Positions 1 to 5,427 of a DNA stretch of 7,152 bases are shown piece by piece. This DNA is from Ramlibacter sp. (GTDB lineage Bacteria > Pseudomonadota > Gammaproteobacteria > Burkholderiales > Burkholderiaceae_C): the NCBI GenBank assembly GCA_021156245.1, contig JAJNBO010000125.1, positions 1 to 7,152 of the forward strand, written 5' to 3'. The notes under the pieces were generated by a model. The model searched no databases, had not been told where the DNA came from, and saw only the letters and a list, made by a program, of their open reading frames with translations. The first letter of the stretch is position 1. Every line of letters starts with the position of its first letter. The translations under genes and the position numbers were made by a program.

Positions 1-927
1 CTGGTGCCAGAGCCCATTCCGGTCGACGCGATGGAACATGTCCGCCAGCTGAACGCGGACACCGCGATCGTTCCCCTTGCGGAAGGCGCGCGCAGTGCCG
101 CCGTCATCCGGGCCCAGGTGATGCTGGACCGAAGCTGGTTCTCCGTCGGCGAGATCGACGGGTTCTTCGGCGCCAACATGAAGAAGGCGCTCGCCACCTT
201 CCAGGCCGCGCGCGACCTGCCGGCCACGGGCACGATGGACGAGGCCACGTGGCAGGCGCTGGGCCAGCAGGCGCCGGCGTTCGCGACCTACGTGCTGACG
301 GAGCAGGACGTCGCGGGTCCCTACGTCCCCATCCCCAAGGACGACCCGGAGGCGCAGTCGCAACTTGCGTCGCTGGGCTACCAGAGCCTGGAGGAGGCGG
401 TGAGCGAACGGTTCCACATGAGCCCGAAGCTGTTCGCCGCGCTGAACAAGGGCCGGCCGCTGCAGGCGGGCCAGGCCGTCGTCGTGACTGACGTCGGGCG
501 CGCCGCGGTGATGCCGAAGGCCGCATCGCTGCGCATCGACAAGTCCGACCAGCTGCTGTACCTGCTGGGAGCGGACGGCCGCGTGATGGGCGCCATGCCG
601 GTCACCATCGGGGGCCAGGACTTCCCGTTGCCCGAAGGCGTGCTGCAGATCACGACGCACGCGAGGAACCCGGATTTCAGCTACAACCCCGCGTTGCTGC
701 GCGAGCCCAAGACGGACAAGAAGCTCCGGCTGCCGCCGGGGCCCAACAGCCCGGTGGGGCTGATGTGGCTGGCCCTCAGCAAGGAGCACCTGGGCATCCA
801 CGGCACGGCCGAACCGGCGCACATGTCGCGCGCGGAAAGCAGCGGCTGCGTGCGCCTCACCAACTGGGACGTCATTCGCCTGTCGACCGTCGCCGACAAG
901 GGCATCAACGTGGAGGTGCAGTCATGA
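1..927 (+). CDS. L,D-transpeptidase (YkuD) with peptidoglycan-binding domain, 5'-partial
   Basis: Periplasmic enzyme predicted to form 3-3 crosslinks in peptidoglycan or to attach proteins to it. Numbering from the GTG at position 4, a PG_binding_1-like helical module spans about residues 30-88 (key stretch [16 protein letters not shown]). A LysM-like stretch lies at about 118-162, and the YkuD catalytic domain at about 174-306. The active-site signature is complete: His266 in HGT and Ser280-Gly281-Cys282 followed by VRL, with Cys282 the expected nucleophile. The frame is open to the first base of the window and no signal peptide is visible, although such an enzyme must be exported. The true start is therefore probably upstream, and GTG at 4 is only the first start-like codon in view. 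The stop overlaps the next gene's start (ATGA), and that gene's ribosome-binding site lies inside this reading frame, which implies co-translation. The family assignment is confident; the substrate is inferred from the family. Confidence 0.93.
   Translation: MVPEPIPVDAMEHVRQLNADTAIVPLAEGARSAAVIRAQVMLDRSWFSVGEIDGFFGANMKKALATFQAARDLPATGTMDEATWQALGQQAPAFATYVLTEQDVAGPYVPIPKDDPEAQSQLASLGYQSLEEAVSERFHMSPKLFAALNKGRPLQAGQAVVVTDVGRAAVMPKAASLRIDKSDQLLYLLGADGRVMGAMPVTIGGQDFPLPEGVLQITTHARNPDFSYNPALLREPKTDKKLRLPPGPNSPVGLMWLALSKEHLGIHGTAEPAHMSRAESSGCVRLTNWDVIRLSTVADKGINVEVQS
912..916 (+). promoter_or_regulatory. Ribosome-binding site of the small lipoprotein gene
   Basis: GGAGG lies seven bases before the ATG at 924, inside the last codons of the L,D-transpeptidase gene. 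It fixes the start of the downstream lipoprotein far inside a longer open frame, and supports translational coupling through the ATGA overlap. Confidence 0.8.
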
Positions 928-1313
928 AGGCCATTCATCTTCCCCTCGTGCTCGCGCTCGCCTCCCTGGGGCTGGCAGCCTGCGACGTGCGCACGGGCGC
1001 GCCGGAGAGTTCGACCACCGCGTCGGCGCCGACCTCGCAGCCGTCCACGCCGGTGGACGCGACGCCCGCGCCCGTGCAGCCCGGCTCGGAGAGCACGGCG
1101 GCTGCGCCTGCGCCCGCCACGGATCCCGCTGCAGCGGGTAGTGCGCCCGTGGTGGGAGCCGCGCCGGACACCAGCGCCCTGGGTGCGCCCGCCGCGGATC
1201 AGCCCGCGGTTCCGGAGGGCGTCGCGGCGCCCACGGAGCTTTCGCGCTTCCTGGAAGAAAACGCGGCGCGCCAGGCGGCTGATCCGTCTGCACCCAAGGA
1301 GCCGACGTCGTGA
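924..1313 (+). CDS. Small Ala/Pro/Thr-rich lipoprotein, function unknown
   Basis: A 129-residue predicted lipoprotein. A short charged N-terminus and hydrophobic stretch run into the lipobox LAAC, with lipidated Cys20. The residue after Cys is Asp21, which in E. coli can act as an inner-membrane retention signal, although the next residue (Val) is not among the strongest partners. Residues about 24-100 are low-complexity Ala/Pro/Ser/Thr, presumably a disordered tether. Only the C-terminal piece, about 103-118 ([16 protein letters not shown]), looks able to fold, as a short amphipathic helix. There is no enzymatic motif. The gene is wedged between an L,D-transpeptidase (ATGA overlap) and an M23 peptidase lipoprotein (overlapping stop/start), with a good GGAGG site before its ATG. 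I infer an accessory or adaptor role for one of these enzymes in the periplasm; nothing in the sequence proves it. The reading frame is open further upstream, but lipobox and RBS both support 924. Confidence 0.85.
   Translation: MKAIHLPLVLALASLGLAACDVRTGAPESSTTASAPTSQPSTPVDATPAPVQPGSESTAAAPAPATDPAAAGSAPVVGAAPDTSALGAPAADQPAVPEGVAAPTELSRFLEENAARQAADPSAPKEPTS
1296..1301 (+). promoter_or_regulatory. Ribosome-binding site of the M23 peptidase gene
   Basis: AAGGAG lies inside the end of the small lipoprotein gene, 8 bases before a GTG at 1310 and 11 before the ATG at 1313. The spacing slightly favours GTG; codon preference and the TGATG overlap favour ATG. The two alternatives differ by one residue. 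Confidence 0.65.
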
Positions 1314-2071
1314 TGGCCTGGCGTCCGCTTCTCGGAGCTGCGCTCGCCTGCATCGCGTTGCAGGCATGCGAGCGGCAGGCGCCCTCGACCGTGGTCATTC
1401 CGCCGCGCGCGTCCTTGCCCGACGACACCGTGTTGCGGCCCGACGCCACTGCGTCGGTGACGCCGCAGGCACAGCCCGCGCCCGCGGTCCAGTCACCGCA
1501 GGCTGCCGCGCCTGTGCCGGCGCCAGCGGCTCCGGTGGCCACCGCACCGGCCCCGCAGCGGGACCTGCCCGCAGTGCGCAATGCCGGTGATCCGCGCGGC
1601 GCCGAACTGCTGGCGCAGCGCGCCCTGGAGGTGCCCGTCGTGGGCATCGCGCCGGCTTCGCTGTCCGACCACTACGAGCAGAGCCGGGGAAAGCGCAAGC
1701 ACGAAGCCATCGACATCCTCGCGCCGATGGGCACGCCGGTGGTGGCAGTGGACGACGGCCGCATCGTGAAACTGTTCAACAGCAAGCCGGGCGGACTGAC
1801 CGTGTACCAGTACGACCCGAATGGCCAGCTCGCCTACTACTACGCGCACCTGCAACGTTATGCGGACGGACTCAAGGAGGGCGCGGACGTCAAGCGGGGG
1901 CAGGTGATCGGCTACGTCGGGGTCACCGGCAATTCGGATCCGGGCACGCCGCACCTGCACTTCGCGGTGTTCAAGCTCGGCACGCCCCCCAGGTGGTGGG
2001 AAGGCGACCCGGTCAATCCGTATCCCGCGCTCAGCCGCGCCGCGCCGGCGCAGCAGGTGGCGGCACGCTGA
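1313..2071 (+). CDS. M23 family (LytM/peptidase_M23) metallopeptidase, lipoprotein
   Basis: A 252-residue (ATG start) zinc endopeptidase predicted to cut peptide crosslinks in peptidoglycan. The N-terminal signal ends in lipobox LQAC (Cys19) followed by Glu20, so the +2 residue is not Asp and outer-membrane anchoring is the default prediction. A Pro/Ala linker spans about 44-85, and the M23 domain about 106-240. The catalytic set looks complete: His130 and Asp134 in HEAID (the family's HxxxD), His179 in YYYAHL, and His214/His216 in HLHF. Unlike many septal LytM factors, it should therefore be an active enzyme rather than only an amidase activator. No LysM or coiled-coil module is present, unlike NlpD or EnvC. 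It follows the small lipoprotein with overlapping stop and start codons. Its 3' end runs 41 bp into the convergent MFS gene. The family is confident; cleavage specificity is not readable. Confidence 0.93.
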   Translation: MAWRPLLGAALACIALQACERQAPSTVVIPPRASLPDDTVLRPDATASVTPQAQPAPAVQSPQAAAPVPAPAAPVATAPAPQRDLPAVRNAGDPRGAELLAQRALEVPVVGIAPASLSDHYEQSRGKRKHEAIDILAPMGTPVVAVDDGRIVKLFNSKPGGLTVYQYDPNGQLAYYYAHLQRYADGLKEGADVKRGQVIGYVGVTGNSDPGTPHLHFAVFKLGTPPRWWEGDPVNPYPALSRAAPAQQVAAR

Positions 2072-3308
2072 CGTTTCCGCGCATCGGAAACCATCGCACC
2101 AGCGCGAGATAGAGCAGCGCGCCGAACACGAGCAGGCCGGTGGCGATCCACAGCGACAGGCCAAAGCCGGCCGCCGGCGTGGCGCTGCGCGCGACCAGCC
2201 ACGCGGCGAGCGGCGGGCCGGCGATCTGCCCGGCGCCGTAGACGGCGGTGAGCAGCCCCATGAAGCTCGCGGCCTGCTGCGGCCGCACTCGCCGCACTTC
2301 CTGCATGCCGAAGAACGTGATCGCGGTGAACGGCAGCCCGAGCAGCAGGCTGCCGACGGCGAAACCGGCGAGGGTGGGGCTCACCAGGCTGGCGCACACG
2401 CCCGCCGCCTGCATCGCATAGCAGATCGCCAGGCGCACGCGCAGGTCGCCTGCGGGGGCAAGCCGGGACGCCACGATGGCGCCTGCCATCACGCCCGCCC
2501 CGAAGAGGGGCCAGAACAGGTCGAGCCAGTGCGAGTCGGGCAACGCCTGCCGCGCGATCACCGGCAGGAAGGTGGCCGTGATGATGTAGCCGATGCCGGC
2601 GAGGCCGTACGCGATGGCGAGCAAGCCCATTTCAGCGCCCCCGGCCTGTGCCGAAGCGGACGCGGCCGCCGGACCGCCGGCTGCGGCCGCTGGCACCGCG
2701 ATGCCGTGGCGCAGGTCGAACACGCGCCACACGAGCGCGGACAGCAGGACGGCCAGCAGGCCGAAGGTCACCCAGCCGGCCGCGGCTGGCGCGCGCCATT
2801 GCACCAGCGCGGTCGCCGCGAGCCCGCTCACGACGATGCCCGCGCCCGGGCCGACATAGATCAGGGCGCCCATGGCCGGCACGCCCCGCCGCGCGAGTTG
2901 CTCCAGGCACCAGCCCGAGGTGTAGAGGAAGACGACCGCGCTGGCCACGCCCGCGGCGAAGCGCAGCAGGATCCAGGCGGCGGGCCATTCCCATGCCATG
3001 CCCAGCGTGAGCAGCGCCGTGGCCGCAAGGCCGATGCGCACCAGCCGCGGCCCGTTCACCACCGGCGACGCGCCGAAGCGGCGCCACAGCCAGGGCTGGA
3101 AGGTGCACACCAGCGCGCCCAGCAGGTACCCGAAGTAGTTGGAGCTGGCCAGGACACTGGCGTCGGCGAGCGTGAGGGAGCGCTCGGACAGCATCATCGG
3201 CAGCAGCGGAGTGAAGGCGAAGCGGCCGATGCCCATGGCGACCGCGAGCGCCACGAGCCCCGCCAGCGCGATCGCCACGGGACGTAAAGACGGGGGAGGA
3301 GCTGACAT
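2031..3308 (-). CDS. YbfB/YjiJ family MFS transporter
   Basis: A 425-residue inner-membrane carrier with a hydrophobicity pattern consistent with 12 transmembrane helices in two halves, split by an Ala/Gly-rich loop at about residues 200-226. The first helix ends in GIGRFAFTPLLPMM (26-39), the signature I associate with the uncharacterised YbfB/YjiJ branch of the major facilitator superfamily. A second conserved-looking glycine motif, YGAGQIAGPPLAAW, lies at 357-370 in the penultimate helices. Transport substrate and direction are unknown for the branch, and nothing nearby indicates one. The ATG at 3308 is chosen because the N-terminal helix and signature follow directly; no Shine-Dalgarno is visible before it. 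It is divergent from the 3371 gene across 62 bp and convergent with the M23 peptidase, overlapping it by 41 bp. Long open frames on the opposite strand are codon-bias shadows. Confidence 0.93.
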   Translation of the reverse strand: MSAPPPSLRPVAIALAGLVALAVAMGIGRFAFTPLLPMMLSERSLTLADASVLASSNYFGYLLGALVCTFQPWLWRRFGASPVVNGPRLVRIGLAATALLTLGMAWEWPAAWILLRFAAGVASAVVFLYTSGWCLEQLARRGVPAMGALIYVGPGAGIVVSGLAATALVQWRAPAAAGWVTFGLLAVLLSALVWRVFDLRHGIAVPAAAAGGPAAASASAQAGGAEMGLLAIAYGLAGIGYIITATFLPVIARQALPDSHWLDLFWPLFGAGVMAGAIVASRLAPAGDLRVRLAICYAMQAAGVCASLVSPTLAGFAVGSLLLGLPFTAITFFGMQEVRRVRPQQAASFMGLLTAVYGAGQIAGPPLAAWLVARSATPAAGFGLSLWIATGLLVFGALLYLALVRWFPMRGNVSVPPPAAPARRG

Positions 3309-3370
3309 GCGGCGCGCAGTGTCGCATGGCCGGCAGGGCCCTCGCTCCGGTGCGGATACGATCGGGCCCC
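3309..3370. promoter_or_regulatory. Divergent intergenic region with candidate -10 elements for both genes
   Basis: 62 bp between two outward-facing start codons must hold both promoters unless one gene is read through. Toward the plus strand, TACGAT at 3357-3362 (four of six consensus bases) ends eight bases before the ATG at 3371. Toward the minus strand, GACACT (plus-strand 3318-3323) ends nine bases before the ATG at 3308, but matches only three of six. Neither gene has a recognisable Shine-Dalgarno, so both messages could be leaderless or nearly so. I found no convincing -35 boxes. Confidence 0.35.
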
Positions 3371-4273
3371 ATGAAACTCCTGCTCGCGCTGCGACCTTGC
3401 AGCCCCGGACTGGCGCGCCGCCTCGCCGCCGACGAAGCGCTCGCGCGCGCGCTCGGCGCCAAACCCAATCCCGCCGTCGGCTATGTGTTCTCCAAGTTCT
3501 TCGATGCCGGCGGCCCCGTCCTGGCCAAGGTGCTGCAGCTCGCCGAAGGCGAGTCCGTGAGCTTCCTGCGCGACGTGCAATGCAGCCCCGCGGAGCTGGA
3601 ATCCTCTTCCCACGTGGAAGCGGTGGGCCGCTCGAACGTCGCCCAGAGCCGCGCCGACTCGAAGGCCACGATGGCCGCGTACCACATGGACAGCCTGCAC
3701 CCCACCTCGAGCCGGTGGTCGGTGCGGCTGCCGCAGCGCATCTACCTGTCGAAGGCGGTGGCCGAATCGGCGATCAGCCACGTCGACGAGTGGACCGGCG
3801 AGTACGTCCTCGGCGCGCAGGCCGCGCAAGGACTTCGCGAGAGCGGGCTGACCGGCTTCGAGCTGCGTCCGGTGCTGCACCACAAGACCGGCGAGCCGCA
3901 CGACGCCGGCCACCACCTCGTCGCCCGCGAACTGCTGCCGGCGGCGCTGGAGGACGCGACCGTCTTCGAGACCTTCGACGACGGGCCGCGCCAGCCTTCG
4001 CAGCCGCGCCGCTACGGCCTCCTCAGTTATGCGCAAGGGGCGCTGGACACCAGCCCGGACCTGGCGCGCACCGCCGAACCCTGGGGCGCCTGGCGCACGC
4101 CGGTCTGGATCGTGCGGCAGCGGGCGCGCGGCTGGTTCGAATCCGCCCAGGTGCGCGGCTGGAAGTTCCAGCCGGTGCTGGAGGCGGGCAGCCGCCTGCA
4201 TGCCGAACATGCGCAGCGCTGGGACGACGTGCTCGGTCGCCTGCGCGCTGGCGGCGCGAACGTGATGGCCTGA
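3371..4273 (+). CDS. Hypothetical soluble protein with two immunity-protein-like half-repeats
   Basis: A 300-residue protein I do not firmly recognise. It has no signal peptide, membrane segment or metal cluster (only Cys10 and Cys71), so it is probably cytosolic. Two stretches resemble each other: GLTGFELRPVL at 159-169 and VRGWKFQPVL at 261-270, each preceded by a helical segment (about 145-158 and 250-260). This 'helix, Gly-x-Gly-aromatic, Pro-Val' layout recalls the Imm11/DUF1629 and myxobacterial SitI6-type immunity proteins. The CxxC pairs of the double-CxxCG branch are absent and no toxin gene is adjacent, so this is a weak resemblance, not an assignment. The N-terminal part (about 40-130) has no motif I can name. 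The ATG at 3371 is chosen over upstream codons because a candidate -10 lies just before it. The DUF2721 gene follows after 2 bp and is probably co-transcribed. Confidence 0.8.
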   Translation: MKLLLALRPCSPGLARRLAADEALARALGAKPNPAVGYVFSKFFDAGGPVLAKVLQLAEGESVSFLRDVQCSPAELESSSHVEAVGRSNVAQSRADSKATMAAYHMDSLHPTSSRWSVRLPQRIYLSKAVAESAISHVDEWTGEYVLGAQAAQGLRESGLTGFELRPVLHHKTGEPHDAGHHLVARELLPAALEDATVFETFDDGPRQPSQPRRYGLLSYAQGALDTSPDLARTAEPWGAWRTPVWIVRQRARGWFESAQVRGWKFQPVLEAGSRLHAEHAQRWDDVLGRLRAGGANVMA

Positions 4274-4275
4274 GC

Positions 4276-4743
4276 ATGGCGTTCGCCCTGGATCCCGCGT
4301 CCATCACCCACGGCATCCAGCTGGCGGTGGCGCCGGTGTTCCTGTTGACGGCCGTGGCGGGGATGATCGGCGCGGTGGCCGGGCGGCTGGGCCGCATCAT
4401 CGACCGCGCGCGGCTGGTGGAAGACCGCGCGCTGGTCGCCACCGACCCGGAGTGGCTGGGGCGCGCCCGGCGCGAGCTGCAGCAGCTGCGCCTGCGCGGG
4501 CAGCTGGCCAACGCCTGCATCGCGCTGCTCACCAGCTGCGCCTTCCTGATCGGGCTGACCATCATCCTGCTGTTCCTGGGCGAAACCGGCGGCATCGCGG
4601 TGACCGGATGGGCCGTCACCAGCTTCCTGGCGGGCGTTGTGTCCTTCCTCGCGGCGCTCCTGTGCTTCCTGGCGGAGACCTACCTCGCCACCCGCCTGCT
4701 GAATTTCAAGGTCCGGGCCCGGCCCGCTGGTCCTCCCGCTTGA
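4276..4743 (+). CDS. DUF2721 family inner-membrane protein
   Basis: A 155-residue integral membrane protein. Three hydrophobic helices are visible at about residues 14-36, 78-101 and 108-135. Between the first two lies a charged cytoplasm-like loop with RLGRIIDRAR (37-46) and a helical Arg/Glu/Gln-rich stretch at about 60-75. The order TM, R-x-x-R-I-x-D-R motif, basic helix, two TMs matches my memory of the DUF2721 family, whose function is unknown. The start ATG is two bases beyond the stop of the 300-aa gene and has no strong Shine-Dalgarno of its own, suggesting re-initiation after the upstream stop. The last codon and stop overlap the candidate -35 of the FHA gene promoter, so the transcription unit probably ends near here or continues into that gene. 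Confidence 0.85.
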   Translation: MAFALDPASITHGIQLAVAPVFLLTAVAGMIGAVAGRLGRIIDRARLVEDRALVATDPEWLGRARRELQQLRLRGQLANACIALLTSCAFLIGLTIILLFLGETGGIAVTGWAVTSFLAGVVSFLAALLCFLAETYLATRLLNFKVRARPAGPPA

Positions 4744-4768
4744 AGGGCTGCCCGGGCAGCGCTAGCAT
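4740..4768 (+). promoter_or_regulatory. Candidate sigma-70 promoter of the FHA gene
   Basis: TTGAAG at 4740-4745 and TAGCAT at 4763-4768 are separated by exactly 17 bp; each matches four of six consensus bases. A start near 4775 would leave a leader of roughly 27 bases containing the GGAG ribosome-binding site. The -35 overlaps the stop codon of the DUF2721 gene. This is the best-spaced promoter candidate in the window. Confidence 0.45.
4747..4760. repeat. Perfect 14-bp palindrome between -35 and -10
   Basis: GCTGCCCGGGCAGC is its own reverse complement and fills most of the promoter spacer. It could be an operator for a dimeric regulator, or a short hairpin (5-bp stem, 4-base loop) at the end of the upstream transcript. 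No T-run follows, so a classic intrinsic terminator is unlikely. Confidence 0.5.
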
Positions 4769-4791
4769 GGAGCGGCTCCCGGGTGGGGGCT

Positions 4792-4795
4792 GGAG
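4792..4795 (+). promoter_or_regulatory. Ribosome-binding site of the FHA gene
   Basis: GGAG six bases before the ATG at 4802. It supports 4802 over the out-of-frame ATG at 4767. Confidence 0.6.
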
Positions 4796-4801
4796 CGCAA
4801 C

Positions 4802-5413
4802 ATGCCGCAGCTGATCGCCAGCGTCAAGGGAGTCGAGGTCAAGCACGTGTTCCTGCGCAAGGAACGCACGACGCTGGGGCGCAAGGCCGGCAACGACATC
4901 GTGCTCGACACGATGGTCGTCAGCGGCCAGCACTGCGCGTTCGACATCGTGGGGGTGGCCGACGTCTACCTGCAGGACCTGGGCAGCACCAACGGCACCT
5001 ACGTCAACGACCGCATGATCAAGGACCGCACGCGGCTGCGCGACGGCGACGTCATCGCGATCGGCCCGTACCGCATCAAGTACTTGCAGGCGAGCGAGGA
5101 GCCCAGCAGCTTCTTCGGCACGACCGCGATGCAGCTCGACGCGCGCGAGCTGCAGGCGAGCTTCATGGTCGTGAGCGGCACGTCCAGCGGCCTGGAGATT
5201 CCCATCGTCAAGGCGGTCACCACCTTCGGCAAGCCGGGCGTGTCGGTCGTCTCCGTTGCGCAACGCCGCGGCGGATTCTTCGTCGCCCGTTTGGGGGGGG
5301 ACACCATCCCGTTGCTCAACGCCACGCCCGTGGGAGACGATCCCGTGCAGCTGGTGGACCACGACGTGCTGGAACTCGCCGGCACCCGCATGCGGTTCCA
5401 GCTCAGGGAATGA
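4802..5413 (+). CDS. Tandem FHA-domain protein (second domain degenerate)
   Basis: A 203-residue cytoplasmic phosphothreonine-binding adaptor. The first FHA domain (about residues 3-96) has all the usual contact residues: Gly26-Arg27, Ser41 and His44 in SGQH, and Asn64 in GSTNGTYVN, followed by DGD at 81-83. A linker at about 97-117 contains the Thr pair in FFGTTAM (104-110). The rest (about 118-203) has the spacing of a second FHA fold: TTFGKPG at 140-146, GGFFVARLGG at 157-166, then HDVLELAGTRMRF at 187-199. In it Arg is replaced by Lys144, and no Ser-x-x-His or Asn-Gly pair is apparent, so it probably does not bind phosphothreonine in the standard way. The partner kinase or phosphatase usual for FHA adaptors is not in this window. 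The next gene starts at or just after its stop, probably the same operon. A run of eight G (5293-5300) lies in the second domain. Confidence 0.93.
   Translation: MPQLIASVKGVEVKHVFLRKERTTLGRKAGNDIVLDTMVVSGQHCAFDIVGVADVYLQDLGSTNGTYVNDRMIKDRTRLRDGDVIAIGPYRIKYLQASEEPSSFFGTTAMQLDARELQASFMVVSGTSSGLEIPIVKAVTTFGKPGVSVVSVAQRRGGFFVARLGGDTIPLLNATPVGDDPVQLVDHDVLELAGTRMRFQLRE
5293..5300 (+). repeat. Eight-G homopolymer inside the FHA gene
   Basis: Eight consecutive G occupy the end of Leu164, both Gly165 and Gly166 codons and the first base of Asp167. The gene otherwise mostly writes Gly as GGC, so GGG-GGG is unusual locally. A one-base slip would alter about the last 37 residues, all within the degenerate second domain. 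Confidence 0.7.
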
Positions 5414-5427
5414 AGCACAATGTATCC

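Noticed and set aside
2529..3287. Long open frame on the plus strand opposite the MFS gene
   Set aside because: The translation is Arg/Gly/His-rich low-complexity sequence without domains. It is the mirror of a high-GC transporter gene with strong codon bias.
3194..4210. 338-codon minus-strand frame opposite the 300-aa gene
   Set aside because: His/Arg/Gly-rich translation with no motif. The plus-strand frame has the candidate promoter, a plausible fold and a close downstream partner.
3139..4275. Long plus-strand frame running into the DUF2721 gene from upstream
   Set aside because: It crosses the divergent promoter region and the 300-aa gene in another frame with Arg/Ala/Pro noise. Only the part from 4276 has family character.
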